DNA of 64,000 nt from Bacteroidota bacterium (lineage in GTDB: Bacteria; Bacteroidota; Bacteroidia; Cytophagales; Cytophagaceae), in NCBI GenBank assembly GCA_023392125.1, contig JAEVZS010000017.1, positions 186,001 through 250,000 on the forward strand, in the 5' to 3' direction. Numbering within the stretch: position 1 is the stretch's first letter; every line of letters starts with the position of its first letter. The position numbers were made by a program, and so were the translations under genes. The notes under the pieces were generated by a model, which worked only from the letters and a program-made list of their open reading frames with translations, was not told where the DNA came from and did no database searches. Of this stretch, positions 51,463 through 61,096 are shown in pieces.

Positions 51463-51774
51463 TTATTTTTTCTGTTTGTTAAGCTTTCTTTCTTTTTTTG
51501 CCAGCTTTTGTTGCTGTTTGTTGAGCTTTTCCTTTTCATTGGCCAGCTTCATTTCCTTGCGCAACATCTTCTGTTCTTTTTTCAGATCCTGCGCCTGCTT
51601 GTCCAAGCGCTTTTGCTTACGCTTCATTTCTTTACTATCACCCAGGTTACCGGGGTTGGTCAGAATCTCTTTATGGCTGGTTAGCAGATCGGAGGAAAAA
51701 TGTTCTGCTCTGATCGTGTTAGCTGACACAAATGATAAAACAGTGACCAGCATAAGGATTGAAAGTTTTTTCAT
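51463..51774 (-). CDS. Secreted Lys/Glu-rich coiled-coil protein, unknown
   Basis: 103 residues. The signal peptide (LSILMLVTVLSFVSANTIRA, cut near RAE) is followed by about 30 ordinary residues and then by an extremely charged helix from about 48 to the end, rich in Lys, Gln, Glu and Leu with heptad-like spacing (RKQKRLDKQAQDLKKEQKML onward). There are no cysteines. It would be a basic periplasmic or extracellular coiled coil. Function is unknown. An overlapping plus-strand frame exists but its product is a hydrophobic mirror of this sequence. Confidence 0.72.
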   Translation of the reverse strand: MKKLSILMLVTVLSFVSANTIRAEHFSSDLLTSHKEILTNPGNLGDSKEMKRKQKRLDKQAQDLKKEQKMLRKEMKLANEKEKLNKQQQKLAKKERKLNKQKK

Positions 51775-51878
51775 GATTAAATAAGTTTATTTTGACTTAT
51801 CAATCAATAATATTCTCTGAAAGTTCTTTGGAGCTTGGGGATGGTAACTGAAAGGATGTAATATTTTGAATGGGATTA

Positions 51879-53729
51879 TCAGCTTAAGAATGATTTCAGA
51901 TTATTAAAAGTTTGCTGATTATTGGTTTCATCATTGATGAGATCATTCAGGCGAAATGCGGCGCTTATTAAGCCTAAATGACTGAATGCCTGTGGGTAAT
52001 TTCCCAGGTGTTCGCCTTGGGCTCCAATCTGCTCAGAATAAAGTCCGACATGGTTAGCATATCCAAGCATTTTTTCAAAAATAAATCTGGCCTTTTGAAG
52101 CTCACCGGCCAGTGCCAGGTTTTCTACGTACCAGAATGTGCACATTGAGAATGTGCCTTCATTGCCCTTCATTCCATCAGGGGCTGCGTCTTCCTGGCTA
52201 TATCTGTATACAAGGGAATCGCTGACCAGTTCTTTTTCTACCCTTTCCAGCGTAGAGAGCCATTTAGGATCTTTAGGGCCTATAAAGTGAACGAGAGGCA
52301 TTAACAATACAGAGGCGTCTACCGCGACTCCGCCTTTATATTGCACAAAAGATTTTTTATCCTCACTCCAGAAATTGTCATGTATGTCATGGAAAATTTT
52401 GTTACGCTCATGCCACCAGCGGGAATTGAGCGGAAAAGATCTGTTCTGCGATAACTTTATTCCCCGGTCGAATGCGACCCAGCACATTAACCGTGAGAAC
52501 AGGAACTCCTGTTTACCCGCTCTGACTTCCCAGATACTCTCATCTTTCTGTTCCCAGTTATCACACAGCCAGTTCAGGTGTTCGGTAAGTTTTAGCCAGA
52601 AATTGTAGGAAATAGCTTCTGCATATTTATCATATAGGTATACACAGTTCATCAGCTCTCCATATATATCCAGCTGACATTGTTTATGAGCTTTATTGCC
52701 TATGCGAACAGGTTTGCTGCCCCGGTAACCTTCGAAATGGCTGAGGGTGGCTTCTTCAAGATCGTCTTTCCCGGATATTGAATACATCAGGTGCAACTTA
52801 TCTGAATTGGGATGTTGAAGACATTTATATTCAATCCATTCAATAAACTTCGTTGCCTCTTTTCTATAGCCCAGTTTTAGCAAAACATACATTGAAAAGG
52901 CCGAATCTCTTATCCAGGTATATCTGTAGTCCCAGTTTCGTTCTCCTCCGTGAAGTTCAGGAAGGCCGAAAGTAGGAGAGGCAACCATTGAACCATGATT
53001 TACTGAGGTTAATAGCTTAAGTATTAATGCTGACCGGTTTACGCTTTCCCGCCAGCGCCCGAAATAATTGCATGAATCGAGCCAGTGCCGCCAGTAATTT
53101 ATATCATCAACCAGCGTGTCGTTAACAAATGTTTCAATATCGGAGATCTCTTTATCACCTGGATATAACTGAAGAATAAAATGAACGCTTTCCCCGGCGT
53201 TCAGAGTGAATGTGGCAACAGCGTCTTTATCTTCAGTTTCAATAGAGACCTCACTTAAAAGATCAATTTTAAGAGCATGTTTTTCGTCCCGGCAGATAAA
53301 GCGTATACCTTTATCTACCTTTTTGATTTCGTGGGAAGTCTGGCCATAATGGAATCTTGGCTTACATTCCATTTTAAACTCAATTTTTCCCCTGATAGCA
53401 CTTACTCTTCGAACCAGATTTTTGCCTTTATCCAGGTCTTCAACAGGCATATAGTCTATAACTTCTCCAACACTATGCTTCCCCAGAAACCTGGTTAAAA
53501 GAACATTGGTATCAGGGAAATACATTTGCCTGTGGTTATTGTTTTCAGTAGTCGGGGATATTTTGAAATAACCTCCTTTTTCTCTGTCCAGAAGGGCAGC
53601 AAATATAGAGGGTGAGTCAAATTCAGGAAAGCAAAGGAAGTCGATTGAGCCGCATATGGAGACTAGCGCCACTGTAACCAGATCTCCTATGACTCCATAG
53701 TTTTCAAGGGGTTGGTATGAGTTTTTCAC
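51879..53729 (-). CDS. Glycoside hydrolase family 15 protein
   Basis: 616 residues. GH15 enzymes are inverting glucoamylases, glucodextranases or trehalases. The N-terminal beta-sandwich domain (to about 220) opens with ENYGVIGDLVTVALVSICGSIDFLCFPEFDSP. The (alpha/alpha)6 domain has ERNWDYRYTWIRDSAFSMYVLLKLGY at about 264-289, SIWEVRAGKQEF (general acid) and SEQIGAQGEHLGNYPQAFSHLGLI (general base) near the C-terminus. It has no signal peptide, so it acts in the cytoplasm, which fits trehalose or maltodextrin turnover. Four bases separate it from the upstream cyclase-family gene. Confidence 0.93.
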   Translation of the reverse strand: MKNSYQPLENYGVIGDLVTVALVSICGSIDFLCFPEFDSPSIFAALLDREKGGYFKISPTTENNNHRQMYFPDTNVLLTRFLGKHSVGEVIDYMPVEDLDKGKNLVRRVSAIRGKIEFKMECKPRFHYGQTSHEIKKVDKGIRFICRDEKHALKIDLLSEVSIETEDKDAVATFTLNAGESVHFILQLYPGDKEISDIETFVNDTLVDDINYWRHWLDSCNYFGRWRESVNRSALILKLLTSVNHGSMVASPTFGLPELHGGERNWDYRYTWIRDSAFSMYVLLKLGYRKEATKFIEWIEYKCLQHPNSDKLHLMYSISGKDDLEEATLSHFEGYRGSKPVRIGNKAHKQCQLDIYGELMNCVYLYDKYAEAISYNFWLKLTEHLNWLCDNWEQKDESIWEVRAGKQEFLFSRLMCWVAFDRGIKLSQNRSFPLNSRWWHERNKIFHDIHDNFWSEDKKSFVQYKGGVAVDASVLLMPLVHFIGPKDPKWLSTLERVEKELVSDSLVYRYSQEDAAPDGMKGNEGTFSMCTFWYVENLALAGELQKARFIFEKMLGYANHVGLYSEQIGAQGEHLGNYPQAFSHLGLISAAFRLNDLINDETNNQQTFNNLKSFLS

Positions 53730-53733
53730 GTTA

Positions 53734-54411
53734 TCAGCAGGCTCTTAGTACAGCTCTGGCCGGAGCGCCGTCGGCTCCGAGTATGTTTAGCGGAAGACAG
53801 TAAAGTTCATAATTCCCGGCAATAGCTTCTGAGAGATTTAATCCCTCAATTATACATATGCCTGCTTCGTACAAAATTGAATGTACCAGTTTATAATTAC
53901 CGCGATTTCCGGTGCTTATATAGTCAATACCGACTGTTTTTACTCCCAGAGCTGCCAGATATTGAGCAGCCTGGGTGCTTAAATAGATAAAATCCCGCTT
54001 GAAATTTTTACTCGTCCAGTCTACAGCAGAGTTTGAGGTTTTAAAGATAATTCTTTCGCCTTCGCCAATCTTGTAAGTCTCAAGCTGTTCTTTTCGGATA
54101 CTTTTCTGACCGCTTAGTTCAATAACCCTGCAAGGACCTATAACACAGTCAAAGTCCAGAGCGCTGATATCGTTGCCATTTTTAAATATATGTCTGGGAG
54201 CGTCGATATGTGTACCTGAATGTACCGGCATGGAAAAGGTAGTGACGTTGACGTCATCCCCTTTGTGTAAATCCTGAAACTTATGTACGGATACATGAGG
54301 CAAGCCGGGCCATCCGGTCATACTATCATGAATCGGGGCTGAAATATCTATATATTTTGTCTTGGATGGTTGCGCTAATGCTTCATTATAAATAGTCCCT
54401 GGTTGCTGCAT
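53734..54411 (-). CDS. Cyclase-family metal-dependent hydrolase
   Basis: 225 residues. The family includes kynurenine formamidase and other amide or ester hydrolases. The metal-binding motif HSGTHIDAPRHIF is at about 65-77 and KYIDISAPIHDSMTGWPG at the N-terminus. IDYISTGNRG and GICIIEGLNLSEA match the C-terminal part. There are no other tryptophan-breakdown genes nearby, so the substrate is unknown. It is the first gene of a two-gene operon with the GH15 enzyme. Confidence 0.9.
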   Translation of the reverse strand: MQQPGTIYNEALAQPSKTKYIDISAPIHDSMTGWPGLPHVSVHKFQDLHKGDDVNVTTFSMPVHSGTHIDAPRHIFKNGNDISALDFDCVIGPCRVIELSGQKSIRKEQLETYKIGEGERIIFKTSNSAVDWTSKNFKRDFIYLSTQAAQYLAALGVKTVGIDYISTGNRGNYKLVHSILYEAGICIIEGLNLSEAIAGNYELYCLPLNILGADGAPARAVLRAC

Positions 54412-54473
54412 GATTAGTAACCTCCCATGGATAAAAGTGAAATGGACAAGTTGCGAAAGTTGATGGTGTAAGG

Positions 54474-54638
54474 TTAATTGACTTTGAGCGTGCGTTTTGG
54501 GCCACCTGATTGTTTCGGATCGGCTTTTACAGTATTATTAGTTGCCGGAGGTTTGACACCGGGTCTGTGTGGTCTTGAGTTGCCATATGTGCCTTTGGCT
54601 ATTTTACCTCTGGTGGTTTTTATATCTCCTTTTCCCAT
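54474..54638 (-). CDS. 30S ribosomal protein THX (bTHX)
   Basis: 54 residues from ATG 54638, beginning MGKGDIKTTRGKIAKGTYGNSRP, which corresponds to the Thermus THX sequence pattern GKGDxxTxRGKIxxGTYGxxRP. The protein sits in the head of the small subunit. It extends beyond the short THX core with a Pro/Lys-rich tail ending in GPKRTLKVN. The frame is open 27 codons further upstream, but homology begins at this Met. Confidence 0.88.
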   Translation of the reverse strand: MGKGDIKTTRGKIAKGTYGNSRPHRPGVKPPATNNTVKADPKQSGGPKRTLKVN

Positions 54639-54825
54639 ATCTGATTTAGTTAAATAGTAGATTTTATATAAATTAATAATCAATATATTGGCAAAATGTT
54701 TGCCCGGGTGTTCTGACATATTTCCGGACTTTTCATACTGAACTTCCTATATTTGTATATGCATTTTAAAAATCGGGAAATATGGCCTGGGTCTTTCCTG
54801 ATTGTAAACTGATGCAGATATAGCA

Positions 54826-56397
54826 ATGATAAAAGAGGTTGATATTGAGGTTGAACCGTCTATAGGGTTTGACGAAGAAAAATTCAGAACATATGTATTG
54901 AACAAGCTGTCTCTGCCTGATCAGCCTTCTATTGTTGTAGAGATGCTCAGAAGATCCGTGGATGCCAGAGGACGTCAGGTAAAAATTGTGATAAAGGCAA
55001 GGATAGCCGTAGACGAACTGCTACCTGATCAGCAGTTGAAACTGAACTATCAGTTTGTTGGTAACAGACCTTCTGTGGTGGTGGTAGGGGCAGGCCCTGC
55101 CGGCTTATTTGCAGCTTTGAGGCTTATCGAACTAGGATATAAGCCCATTGTTTTGGAAAGGGGCAAAGATGTTCAGACCCGGCGCAGAGATCTGGCAGCA
55201 ATTAATAAAGATCACATTGTTAACCCTGAATCAAATTATTGTTTTGGAGAAGGAGGAGCAGGAACATATTCGGATGGGAAGCTCTATACACGATCTAAGA
55301 AAAGAGGAGATGTTAACCGGATTCTGGAGATACTGGTAGCTCATGGTGCAGGTCGTGAAATTCTTGTCGATGCACATCCGCACATTGGAACAAACAAGTT
55401 GCCCAAAATTGTAGCTGCTTTGAGGAGCCGGATTACAGATTGCGGAGGCGAAGTCCATTTTAATACCAAAGTAACAGATCTGATTATTGACAGAGGGGAA
55501 CTCCTCGGAGTGCATATTCAGAATGGAGATCAGATCAGAGGAATGGGGGTGATTCTGGCAACTGGTCATTCTGCCAGAGATATTTTTTATTTATTACACA
55601 ATAAGAATGTCAGAATTGAAGCTAAGCCATTTGCTATGGGAGTCAGGATAGAGCACCAGCAGACATTAATCGATAAAATACAGTACAAATGTGAGGACAG
55701 AGGAGAATTTTTACCGGCCTCGTCTTATTCACTTGTTAGTCAGGTGGATTATAAAGGGGTAGAAAGAGGGGTTTTTTCATTCTGTATGTGTCCTGGCGGT
55801 TTTATAGTTCCAGCTGCAACTGCTCAGGAGGAAGTGGTTGTAAACGGGATGTCTCCGAGCCGAAGGGATAGCAAATTCTCCAATTCGGGAATTGTAGTGG
55901 CAATTAATCTGGAAGATTTGGGAGATTATCATAGATACGGAGTTTTTGCCGGGTTGGAATTGCAGAAAACAATCGAACGAAATGCATGGATTGCAGGAGG
56001 AAAAACGCAGAAGGCCCCTGCCCAGCGTATGCTGGATTTTGTAAACAGGAAAACTTCCGGAACCCTACCTGAAACTTCTTATCAGCCGGGACTCGCTTCT
56101 GTAAGTATGGATGAGGTCCTTGTACCTTCTATAGCCAGTCGCCTGAGGGAGGGATTCAGGCTTTTCGGAGCTAAAATGAAAGGGTATCTTACAAATGATG
56201 CGCAGATCGTCGGAGTGGAAAGCAGAACCTCCAGCCCGGTTACTATACCAAGAAACAAAGAAACACTGGAGCATGTGGAAATAAAACGTCTGTTTCCCTG
56301 CGGAGAAGGAGCGGGTTACGCCGGAGGAATTGTATCAGCAGCAATTGACGGAGAAAAATGTGCCGAAGCTTTTGCCCGGCTATATAAGGGGAATTAA
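54826..56397 (+). CDS. FAD-dependent dehydrogenase (COG2509 type)
   Basis: 523 residues. A small N-terminal domain (to about 80; IEVEPSIGFDEEKFRTYVL) precedes the Rossmann FAD-binding motif VVVVGAGPAGLFAALRLIEL at about 85-104 and ERGKDVQTRRRD. NYCFGEGGAGTYSDGKLYTRSKKRG at about 139-163, ATGHSARDIFYLL and the final GEGAGYAGGIVSAAIDG are typical of this uncharacterised dehydrogenase family. The substrate is unknown. The next gene lies 27 bases downstream. Confidence 0.92.
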   Translation: MIKEVDIEVEPSIGFDEEKFRTYVLNKLSLPDQPSIVVEMLRRSVDARGRQVKIVIKARIAVDELLPDQQLKLNYQFVGNRPSVVVVGAGPAGLFAALRLIELGYKPIVLERGKDVQTRRRDLAAINKDHIVNPESNYCFGEGGAGTYSDGKLYTRSKKRGDVNRILEILVAHGAGREILVDAHPHIGTNKLPKIVAALRSRITDCGGEVHFNTKVTDLIIDRGELLGVHIQNGDQIRGMGVILATGHSARDIFYLLHNKNVRIEAKPFAMGVRIEHQQTLIDKIQYKCEDRGEFLPASSYSLVSQVDYKGVERGVFSFCMCPGGFIVPAATAQEEVVVNGMSPSRRDSKFSNSGIVVAINLEDLGDYHRYGVFAGLELQKTIERNAWIAGGKTQKAPAQRMLDFVNRKTSGTLPETSYQPGLASVSMDEVLVPSIASRLREGFRLFGAKMKGYLTNDAQIVGVESRTSSPVTIPRNKETLEHVEIKRLFPCGEGAGYAGGIVSAAIDGEKCAEAFARLYKGN

Positions 56398-56424
56398 TAA
56401 CATTTATTCATTGTTGTTTGTTTA

Positions 56425-56784
56425 ATGAAGAAGACAATAATACTTGGAGCAACACCAGACTCCTCCAGATATGCATACAAAGCGGCCCATATGCTTGTGA
56501 GGCATGGCCATGATATCGTTCCGGTAGGATTGAAGAAAGGAGAAGTAGCCGGAAAACCGATCCGGAATGATTTTCCGCTGGAGGATAATATCGATACTGT
56601 CACTTTGTATGTCGGGGCACAAAACCTGCCGCCGTTGTTTGATTATATTATGAAGGTAAAGCCTAAGCGCATCATTTTTAATCCGGGTACAGAAAATCAG
56701 GATCTGATCGAGCTTGCTATGGAAAACGGTATCGAACCAGTGCTTGGCTGTACGCTTGTTATGCTTGCCTCCGGGGAGTACTAG
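56425..56784 (+). CDS. CoA-binding domain protein (YccU-like)
   Basis: 119 residues, one Rossmann-like CoA-binding domain: KKTIILGATPDSSRYAYKAAHMLVRHGHDIVPVG (given in part: ILGATPDSSRYAYKA), GLKKGEVAGKPI, KRIIFNPGTENQDLIELA and GCTLVML. It belongs to the stand-alone CoA-binding proteins of unknown role related to succinyl-CoA synthetase domains. It probably shares an operon with the FAD enzyme upstream and ends at a hairpin before gyrB. Confidence 0.9.
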   Translation: MKKTIILGATPDSSRYAYKAAHMLVRHGHDIVPVGLKKGEVAGKPIRNDFPLEDNIDTVTLYVGAQNLPPLFDYIMKVKPKRIIFNPGTENQDLIELAMENGIEPVLGCTLVMLASGEY

Positions 56785-56859
56785 CGCATCTTTGTTGAGA
56801 TTATAGCAGGTGCTTTGTGGCAGTTTCTGATACTGGTCATGGAGCCGGATGAATACATT

Positions 56860-56890
56860 AAAAAGCTATCGAAAGAGCTTTTTTTTTTGT
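56860..56890 (+). terminator. Terminator before gyrB
   Basis: AAAAAGCT at 56860-56867 and AGCTTTTT at 56876-56883 form an 8-bp stem on an eight-base loop, followed by more T. TAGCTTTA at 56890-56897, one base off TAnnTTTG, might be a gyrB -7 box, although the start codon follows only 21 bases later. Confidence 0.72.
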
Positions 56891-56917
56891 AGCTTTACCA
56901 TTTCCAACCATAAAACA

Positions 56918-58876
56918 ATGACAGACATAAAAGAGAAGCTAAATGCTGATTATTCAGCGGATAATATTCAGATTTTAGAAGGATTAGAAGCGGTTAGGAA
57001 AAGGCCTGCAATGTATATTGGCGATATAGGAATAAAAGGCCTGCATCACTTGGTTTGGGAAGTTGTTGATAACTCCATTGATGAGGCACTGGCAGGGTAT
57101 TGTACAGAAATTCATGTGACTGTCCATCCGGATAATTCGATAACCGTATCGGATAACGGAAGGGGAATTCCTACTGGAGTTCATTCTAAAGAGAAACGCT
57201 CTGCTCTGGAGGTTGTTATGACAGTTTTGCATGCGGGTGGGAAATTTGATAAAGATACCTATAAGGTTTCCGGTGGGTTGCACGGTGTGGGGGTGAGTTG
57301 TGTGAATGCACTTTCTTCCGACATGAAAGTAACAGTGCACCGGGAAGGAAAAATATGGCAGCAGGAATATAAAATCGGAGTACCGCAATATCCTGTCAAA
57401 ATTGTAGGAGATAGTGAGCGGACAGGTACAACCGTACATTTTGTTCCGGATGGTTCGATCTTTACAGTCACCGAATATAAATTCGAAACAATAGCCACCC
57501 GTCTGCGGGAACTGGCATATCTCAACAAGGGGATCAGAATTTATCTGGCTGATGAGCGTGAGGCCGACGAGAACGGAAAATACAGAACCGATTCTTTTTA
57601 TTCCGAAGGAGGTCTGAAAGAATTTGTCGCATATCTTGACTCTACAAGAGAAAAACTGATTCCGGAACCGATCTATATGGAAGGTGAAAAAGGCGGAGTA
57701 CCTGTAGAACTGGCTATTCTGTATAATACCAGTTATACGGAAAACGTGTTTTCCTATGTAAATAATATTAATACAATCGAGGGGGGAACACATGTTGCCG
57801 GATTCCGTCGCGGACTGACGAGGACTCTGAAGAGCTATGCAGATAAGTCCGGAATGCTTGAAAAAGTGAAAATTGAGGTAAATGGGGACGATTTCAGAGA
57901 AGGGCTAACGGCTATTATTTCTGTTAAGGTCGCTGAGCCGCAATTTGAGGGGCAGACCAAAACAAAGCTTGGTAATAGTGAAGTAATGGGAGCTGTGGAT
58001 CAGTGTGTGGGAGAAGTGCTCGGAAATTTTCTTGAAGAAAACCCGAAAGAAGCACGTCAGATTATTCAGAAAGTCATTTTGGCAGCTCAGGCAAGACATG
58101 CGGCAAGAAAAGCCCGGGAAATGGTTCAGAGAAAGAATGTTCTCTCCGGAACAGGACTTCCTGGTAAACTGGCCGATTGCTCAGAAAAGGATCCGGCAGA
58201 ATGTGAGTTGTACCTGGTTGAGGGAGACTCGGCCGGCGGTTCTGCAAAACAGGGAAGAAATAGAAGGTTTCAGGCAATCCTGCCGCTTAGAGGAAAAATT
58301 CTGAATGTTGAAAAAGCCCAGGAGCATAGGATTTATGAAAGTGATGAGATAAAAAATATGATTACGGCGCTTGGCGTATCCTTTGGGGTAGACGGAGATG
58401 ACAAAGCTCTGAATTTAACAAAGCTTCGTTATCATAAAATCATTATCATGACGGATGCCGATGTCGACGGAAGCCACATCCGGACACTTATTCTTACATT
58501 CTTTTTCCGGTATATGCGTCCCCTGATTGAAAATGGATATCTGTATATAGCATTACCACCTCTTTATCTGGTAAAGAAAGGAAAAGAAAGCCGGTATTGC
58601 TGGACAGAGCAGCAGAGAGAAGAAGCAATAAAGGAGCTTGCCAAAGATGGGAAGGAAGACTCGGTTAATGTTCAGAGATACAAGGGACTTGGGGAAATGA
58701 ACCCGGAGCAGTTGTGGGAAACAACCATGGATCCTGTTACAAGGAGTCTTAAGCAGGTGACTATAGAATCCGCCGCAGAAGCAGATCATCTGTTTTCGAT
58801 GCTTATGGGAGATGAAGTAGCACCCAGAAGGGATTTTATTGAGAAAAATGCGAAATATGCCAAAATAGATATATAA
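56918..58876 (+). CDS. gyrB: DNA gyrase subunit B
   Basis: 652 residues from ATG 56918; the open frame reaches back to 56849 across the terminator, so the shorter start is right. It is the ATPase subunit of gyrase, which introduces negative supercoils. It has EAVRKRPAMYIG, VDNSIDEALAG, GGLHGVGVSCVNALS and QTKTKLGNSEV; the TOPRIM domain shows LVEGDSAGGSAKQGRNR and IIMTDADVDGSHIRTL; the tail holds the GLGEMNPEQLWETTMDP motif. The length is typical of Bacteroidetes, without the large proteobacterial insert. Confidence 0.98.
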   Translation: MTDIKEKLNADYSADNIQILEGLEAVRKRPAMYIGDIGIKGLHHLVWEVVDNSIDEALAGYCTEIHVTVHPDNSITVSDNGRGIPTGVHSKEKRSALEVVMTVLHAGGKFDKDTYKVSGGLHGVGVSCVNALSSDMKVTVHREGKIWQQEYKIGVPQYPVKIVGDSERTGTTVHFVPDGSIFTVTEYKFETIATRLRELAYLNKGIRIYLADEREADENGKYRTDSFYSEGGLKEFVAYLDSTREKLIPEPIYMEGEKGGVPVELAILYNTSYTENVFSYVNNINTIEGGTHVAGFRRGLTRTLKSYADKSGMLEKVKIEVNGDDFREGLTAIISVKVAEPQFEGQTKTKLGNSEVMGAVDQCVGEVLGNFLEENPKEARQIIQKVILAAQARHAARKAREMVQRKNVLSGTGLPGKLADCSEKDPAECELYLVEGDSAGGSAKQGRNRRFQAILPLRGKILNVEKAQEHRIYESDEIKNMITALGVSFGVDGDDKALNLTKLRYHKIIIMTDADVDGSHIRTLILTFFFRYMRPLIENGYLYIALPPLYLVKKGKESRYCWTEQQREEAIKELAKDGKEDSVNVQRYKGLGEMNPEQLWETTMDPVTRSLKQVTIESAAEADHLFSMLMGDEVAPRRDFIEKNAKYAKIDI

Positions 58877-58912
58877 AGTCTTAGAACAAGGGAATAGGGA
58901 GAGGACAATTTT

Positions 58913-61096
58913 GTGAACTCATTTGTTAATTTTTTTCAAAGATTGGGCTCCCCTTTCGGAATGAAAGGTGGTAATACCAGGAAGAGTATGCTTATGTTGT
59001 TTAAGCCTAAAAAAGCGATAAAACACAGTGATTATATTTCCAGAGATCTGAGCTGGGTCAAATTTAATTACCGGGTGCTTGATCAGGCAAAGAATCCTAA
59101 AAGGACTATTTTTGACCGCCTGAAATTTCTGGCCATTACCAGCTCGAACCTGGATGAATTTTTCCAGATAAGAGTTGGAAGCTTGTATAACTATATTGAT
59201 TACGGCAAAGAACGATTTGATTTTTCCGGCCTGAGGGAAGTGCCTTTTCGTAAAAACCTGCTGAAAGAAGTTCAGCGGTTTTTTAAAGATCAGGAAGATT
59301 GCTTTATGAACGAACTGGAACCTGATTTTGAGCATAACGGGTTTCAGATTGCTGATATTGAGGGACTGGATGATAAGGAGTTGAAAAAAGTTGAGGAGTA
59401 TTTTGAGGATACTATATTCCCGATGCTTACTCCGATGGTCTATGACAGCTACCATTCTTTTCCGATGCTTATGAATAAGCTGCTTATATTTGGAGTAGTT
59501 ACTCATATGCCGGAAGCCGGAAAAGACTCGAAAAGGTTGAGCTTTGTCCAGATTCCCCAAAATCTTCCCCGGTTTTTTGAAATTCGCAGAAATGAGCAGA
59601 TTCTTTTTGTTCCGATCGAACAGATTATTCGCTGGAAGATAAATGAGCTATACAGAAATATAGAAATTCTGTCTGTCAATTTATTCCGTATTACCCGTAA
59701 TGGAGATTTTTCCCTCGATGAAACCGAGGAAATGGATGTGAAATTTGTGGAGGAGGTACAGCGGAAATTGAAATCCAGAAAGTCTGGCAGAGTGGTCAGG
59801 GTTGAAATAGAAGCAAATTATTCCAGCTGGATGATGAAAGTTCTGGTTGATCGCTGGGATATAGACCATAATAACATATTTGTTATTTCGCGTCTCATTG
59901 ATTATACCGCGTTATGGCAGATTGTAAGAAACAAGGAGTTCCGTCAGGCCATTCCGGCTCTTCCGCAACCCGTCAATCCTCTGGTATTTCCAGAGAGTGA
60001 AGAAGTCGACATGTTTGCTTTTCTGAAACATAATGATATTCTTCTTCATCAGCCATATAATCGTCTTGATCCGGTAATTGATCTGCTGGAAAAAGCAGCA
60101 GCAGACCCGTCAGTGCTTGCCATCAAAATCACTATTTACCGGCTTGCAAAGGATTCCCGTATTACTTCTGCCTTATTTAAGGCCGCGGAAAACGGCAAGC
60201 ATGTGTCTGTTCTTTTTGAGGTAAAGGCACGTTTTGATGAAGAGAATAATATTAACGAAGCGCTGAGACTACAGAAAGCCGGGTGTTTTGTAATATATGG
60301 CATCAGTAATCTGAAAACTCATACCAAGTTGCTGATGATTGTGCGTAAGGAGGAAGATAAGGTTACACGATATGTGCATATGTCCAGTGGTAACTATAAT
60401 GAAGATACTGCAAAACTATATACAGATATCAGCCTTTTAAGTTCCAATGAAGCTTATGCAACCGATATAAATGAGTTTTTCAATGTAATTACCGGGCACT
60501 CAATGCCAAGAGTATATACCAATCTGATTACTGCTCCCGGTGATATGCGTAAACAACTTATTGAGCTTATCGACCGGGAAGCTGAAAATGCCCAAGAAGG
60601 CAAGCCGTCGGGAATCGTGATAAAGCTCAATTCACTCCAGGATAAGGAAATTATTGATGCATTTTATCGTGCATCAAAGGCAGGCGTTCCCATAAAAATG
60701 ATTGTGCGGGGCATCTGCTGTCTGAAAGCCGGAAAAGCAGGCCTGAGTGAGAATATCATGGTAAAATCTATTGTCGGAGATTTTCTGGAGCACTCCCGGA
60801 TTTTTTATTTTCACAATGCCGGAGATCCCAAAGTATACGGTGGAAGTGCGGATCTGATGATGCGTAGCTTTGACCGGAGAATTGAATCATTGTTTCTGAT
60901 ACTGGATCCTTTGCTTAAAAAGCAAGTCATCAATATTCTTGTATACAATCTGAGGGATAATGTAAACAGTTATGTTATGAATGAGGATGGAGAATATGTG
61001 AAAATATCACCGGAAAACGGGCAGAAATTATTCAATATTCATAAAGAGTTCTTTAAAATCTCCCGGGAGATAGTGGAAAAAGCCAGATTATTCTGA
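58913..61096 (+). CDS. ppk1: Polyphosphate kinase 1
   Basis: 727 residues. It makes polyphosphate from ATP reversibly. The N-terminal domain has YISRDLSWVKFNYRVLDQA and ITSSNLDEFFQIRVGSL. The catalytic phospholipase-D-like domains have YVHMSSGNYNEDTAKLYTD with the autophosphorylated His (H489 from this start), FEVKARFDEENNINEA, and FLEHSRIFYF with H627. The start at GTG 58913 adds about 27 residues before the conserved core; ATG 58988 or 58994 is an equally good or better start, preceded by AGGAAG. It overlaps the convergent gene at its 3' end by nine bases. Confidence 0.95.
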   Translation: MNSFVNFFQRLGSPFGMKGGNTRKSMLMLFKPKKAIKHSDYISRDLSWVKFNYRVLDQAKNPKRTIFDRLKFLAITSSNLDEFFQIRVGSLYNYIDYGKERFDFSGLREVPFRKNLLKEVQRFFKDQEDCFMNELEPDFEHNGFQIADIEGLDDKELKKVEEYFEDTIFPMLTPMVYDSYHSFPMLMNKLLIFGVVTHMPEAGKDSKRLSFVQIPQNLPRFFEIRRNEQILFVPIEQIIRWKINELYRNIEILSVNLFRITRNGDFSLDETEEMDVKFVEEVQRKLKSRKSGRVVRVEIEANYSSWMMKVLVDRWDIDHNNIFVISRLIDYTALWQIVRNKEFRQAIPALPQPVNPLVFPESEEVDMFAFLKHNDILLHQPYNRLDPVIDLLEKAAADPSVLAIKITIYRLAKDSRITSALFKAAENGKHVSVLFEVKARFDEENNINEALRLQKAGCFVIYGISNLKTHTKLLMIVRKEEDKVTRYVHMSSGNYNEDTAKLYTDISLLSSNEAYATDINEFFNVITGHSMPRVYTNLITAPGDMRKQLIELIDREAENAQEGKPSGIVIKLNSLQDKEIIDAFYRASKAGVPIKMIVRGICCLKAGKAGLSENIMVKSIVGDFLEHSRIFYFHNAGDPKVYGGSADLMMRSFDRRIESLFLILDPLLKKQVINILVYNLRDNVNSYVMNEDGEYVKISPENGQKLFNIHKEFFKISREIVEKARLF

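Noticed and set aside
51416..51784. Plus-strand hydrophobic ORF rich in Ser, Phe, Leu and Cys
   Set aside because: It mirrors the Lys/Glu-rich coiled-coil gene on the minus strand, which has a proper signal peptide; AAG/GAA-rich codons read backward as CTT/TTC give a false membrane protein.
56984..57793. 269-codon minus-strand ORF
   Set aside because: Fully inside gyrB on the other strand; a shadow of the conserved gyrB coding sequence.
58919..59560. 213-codon minus-strand ORF
   Set aside because: Antisense to the ppk1 N-terminal domain and without protein-like features.
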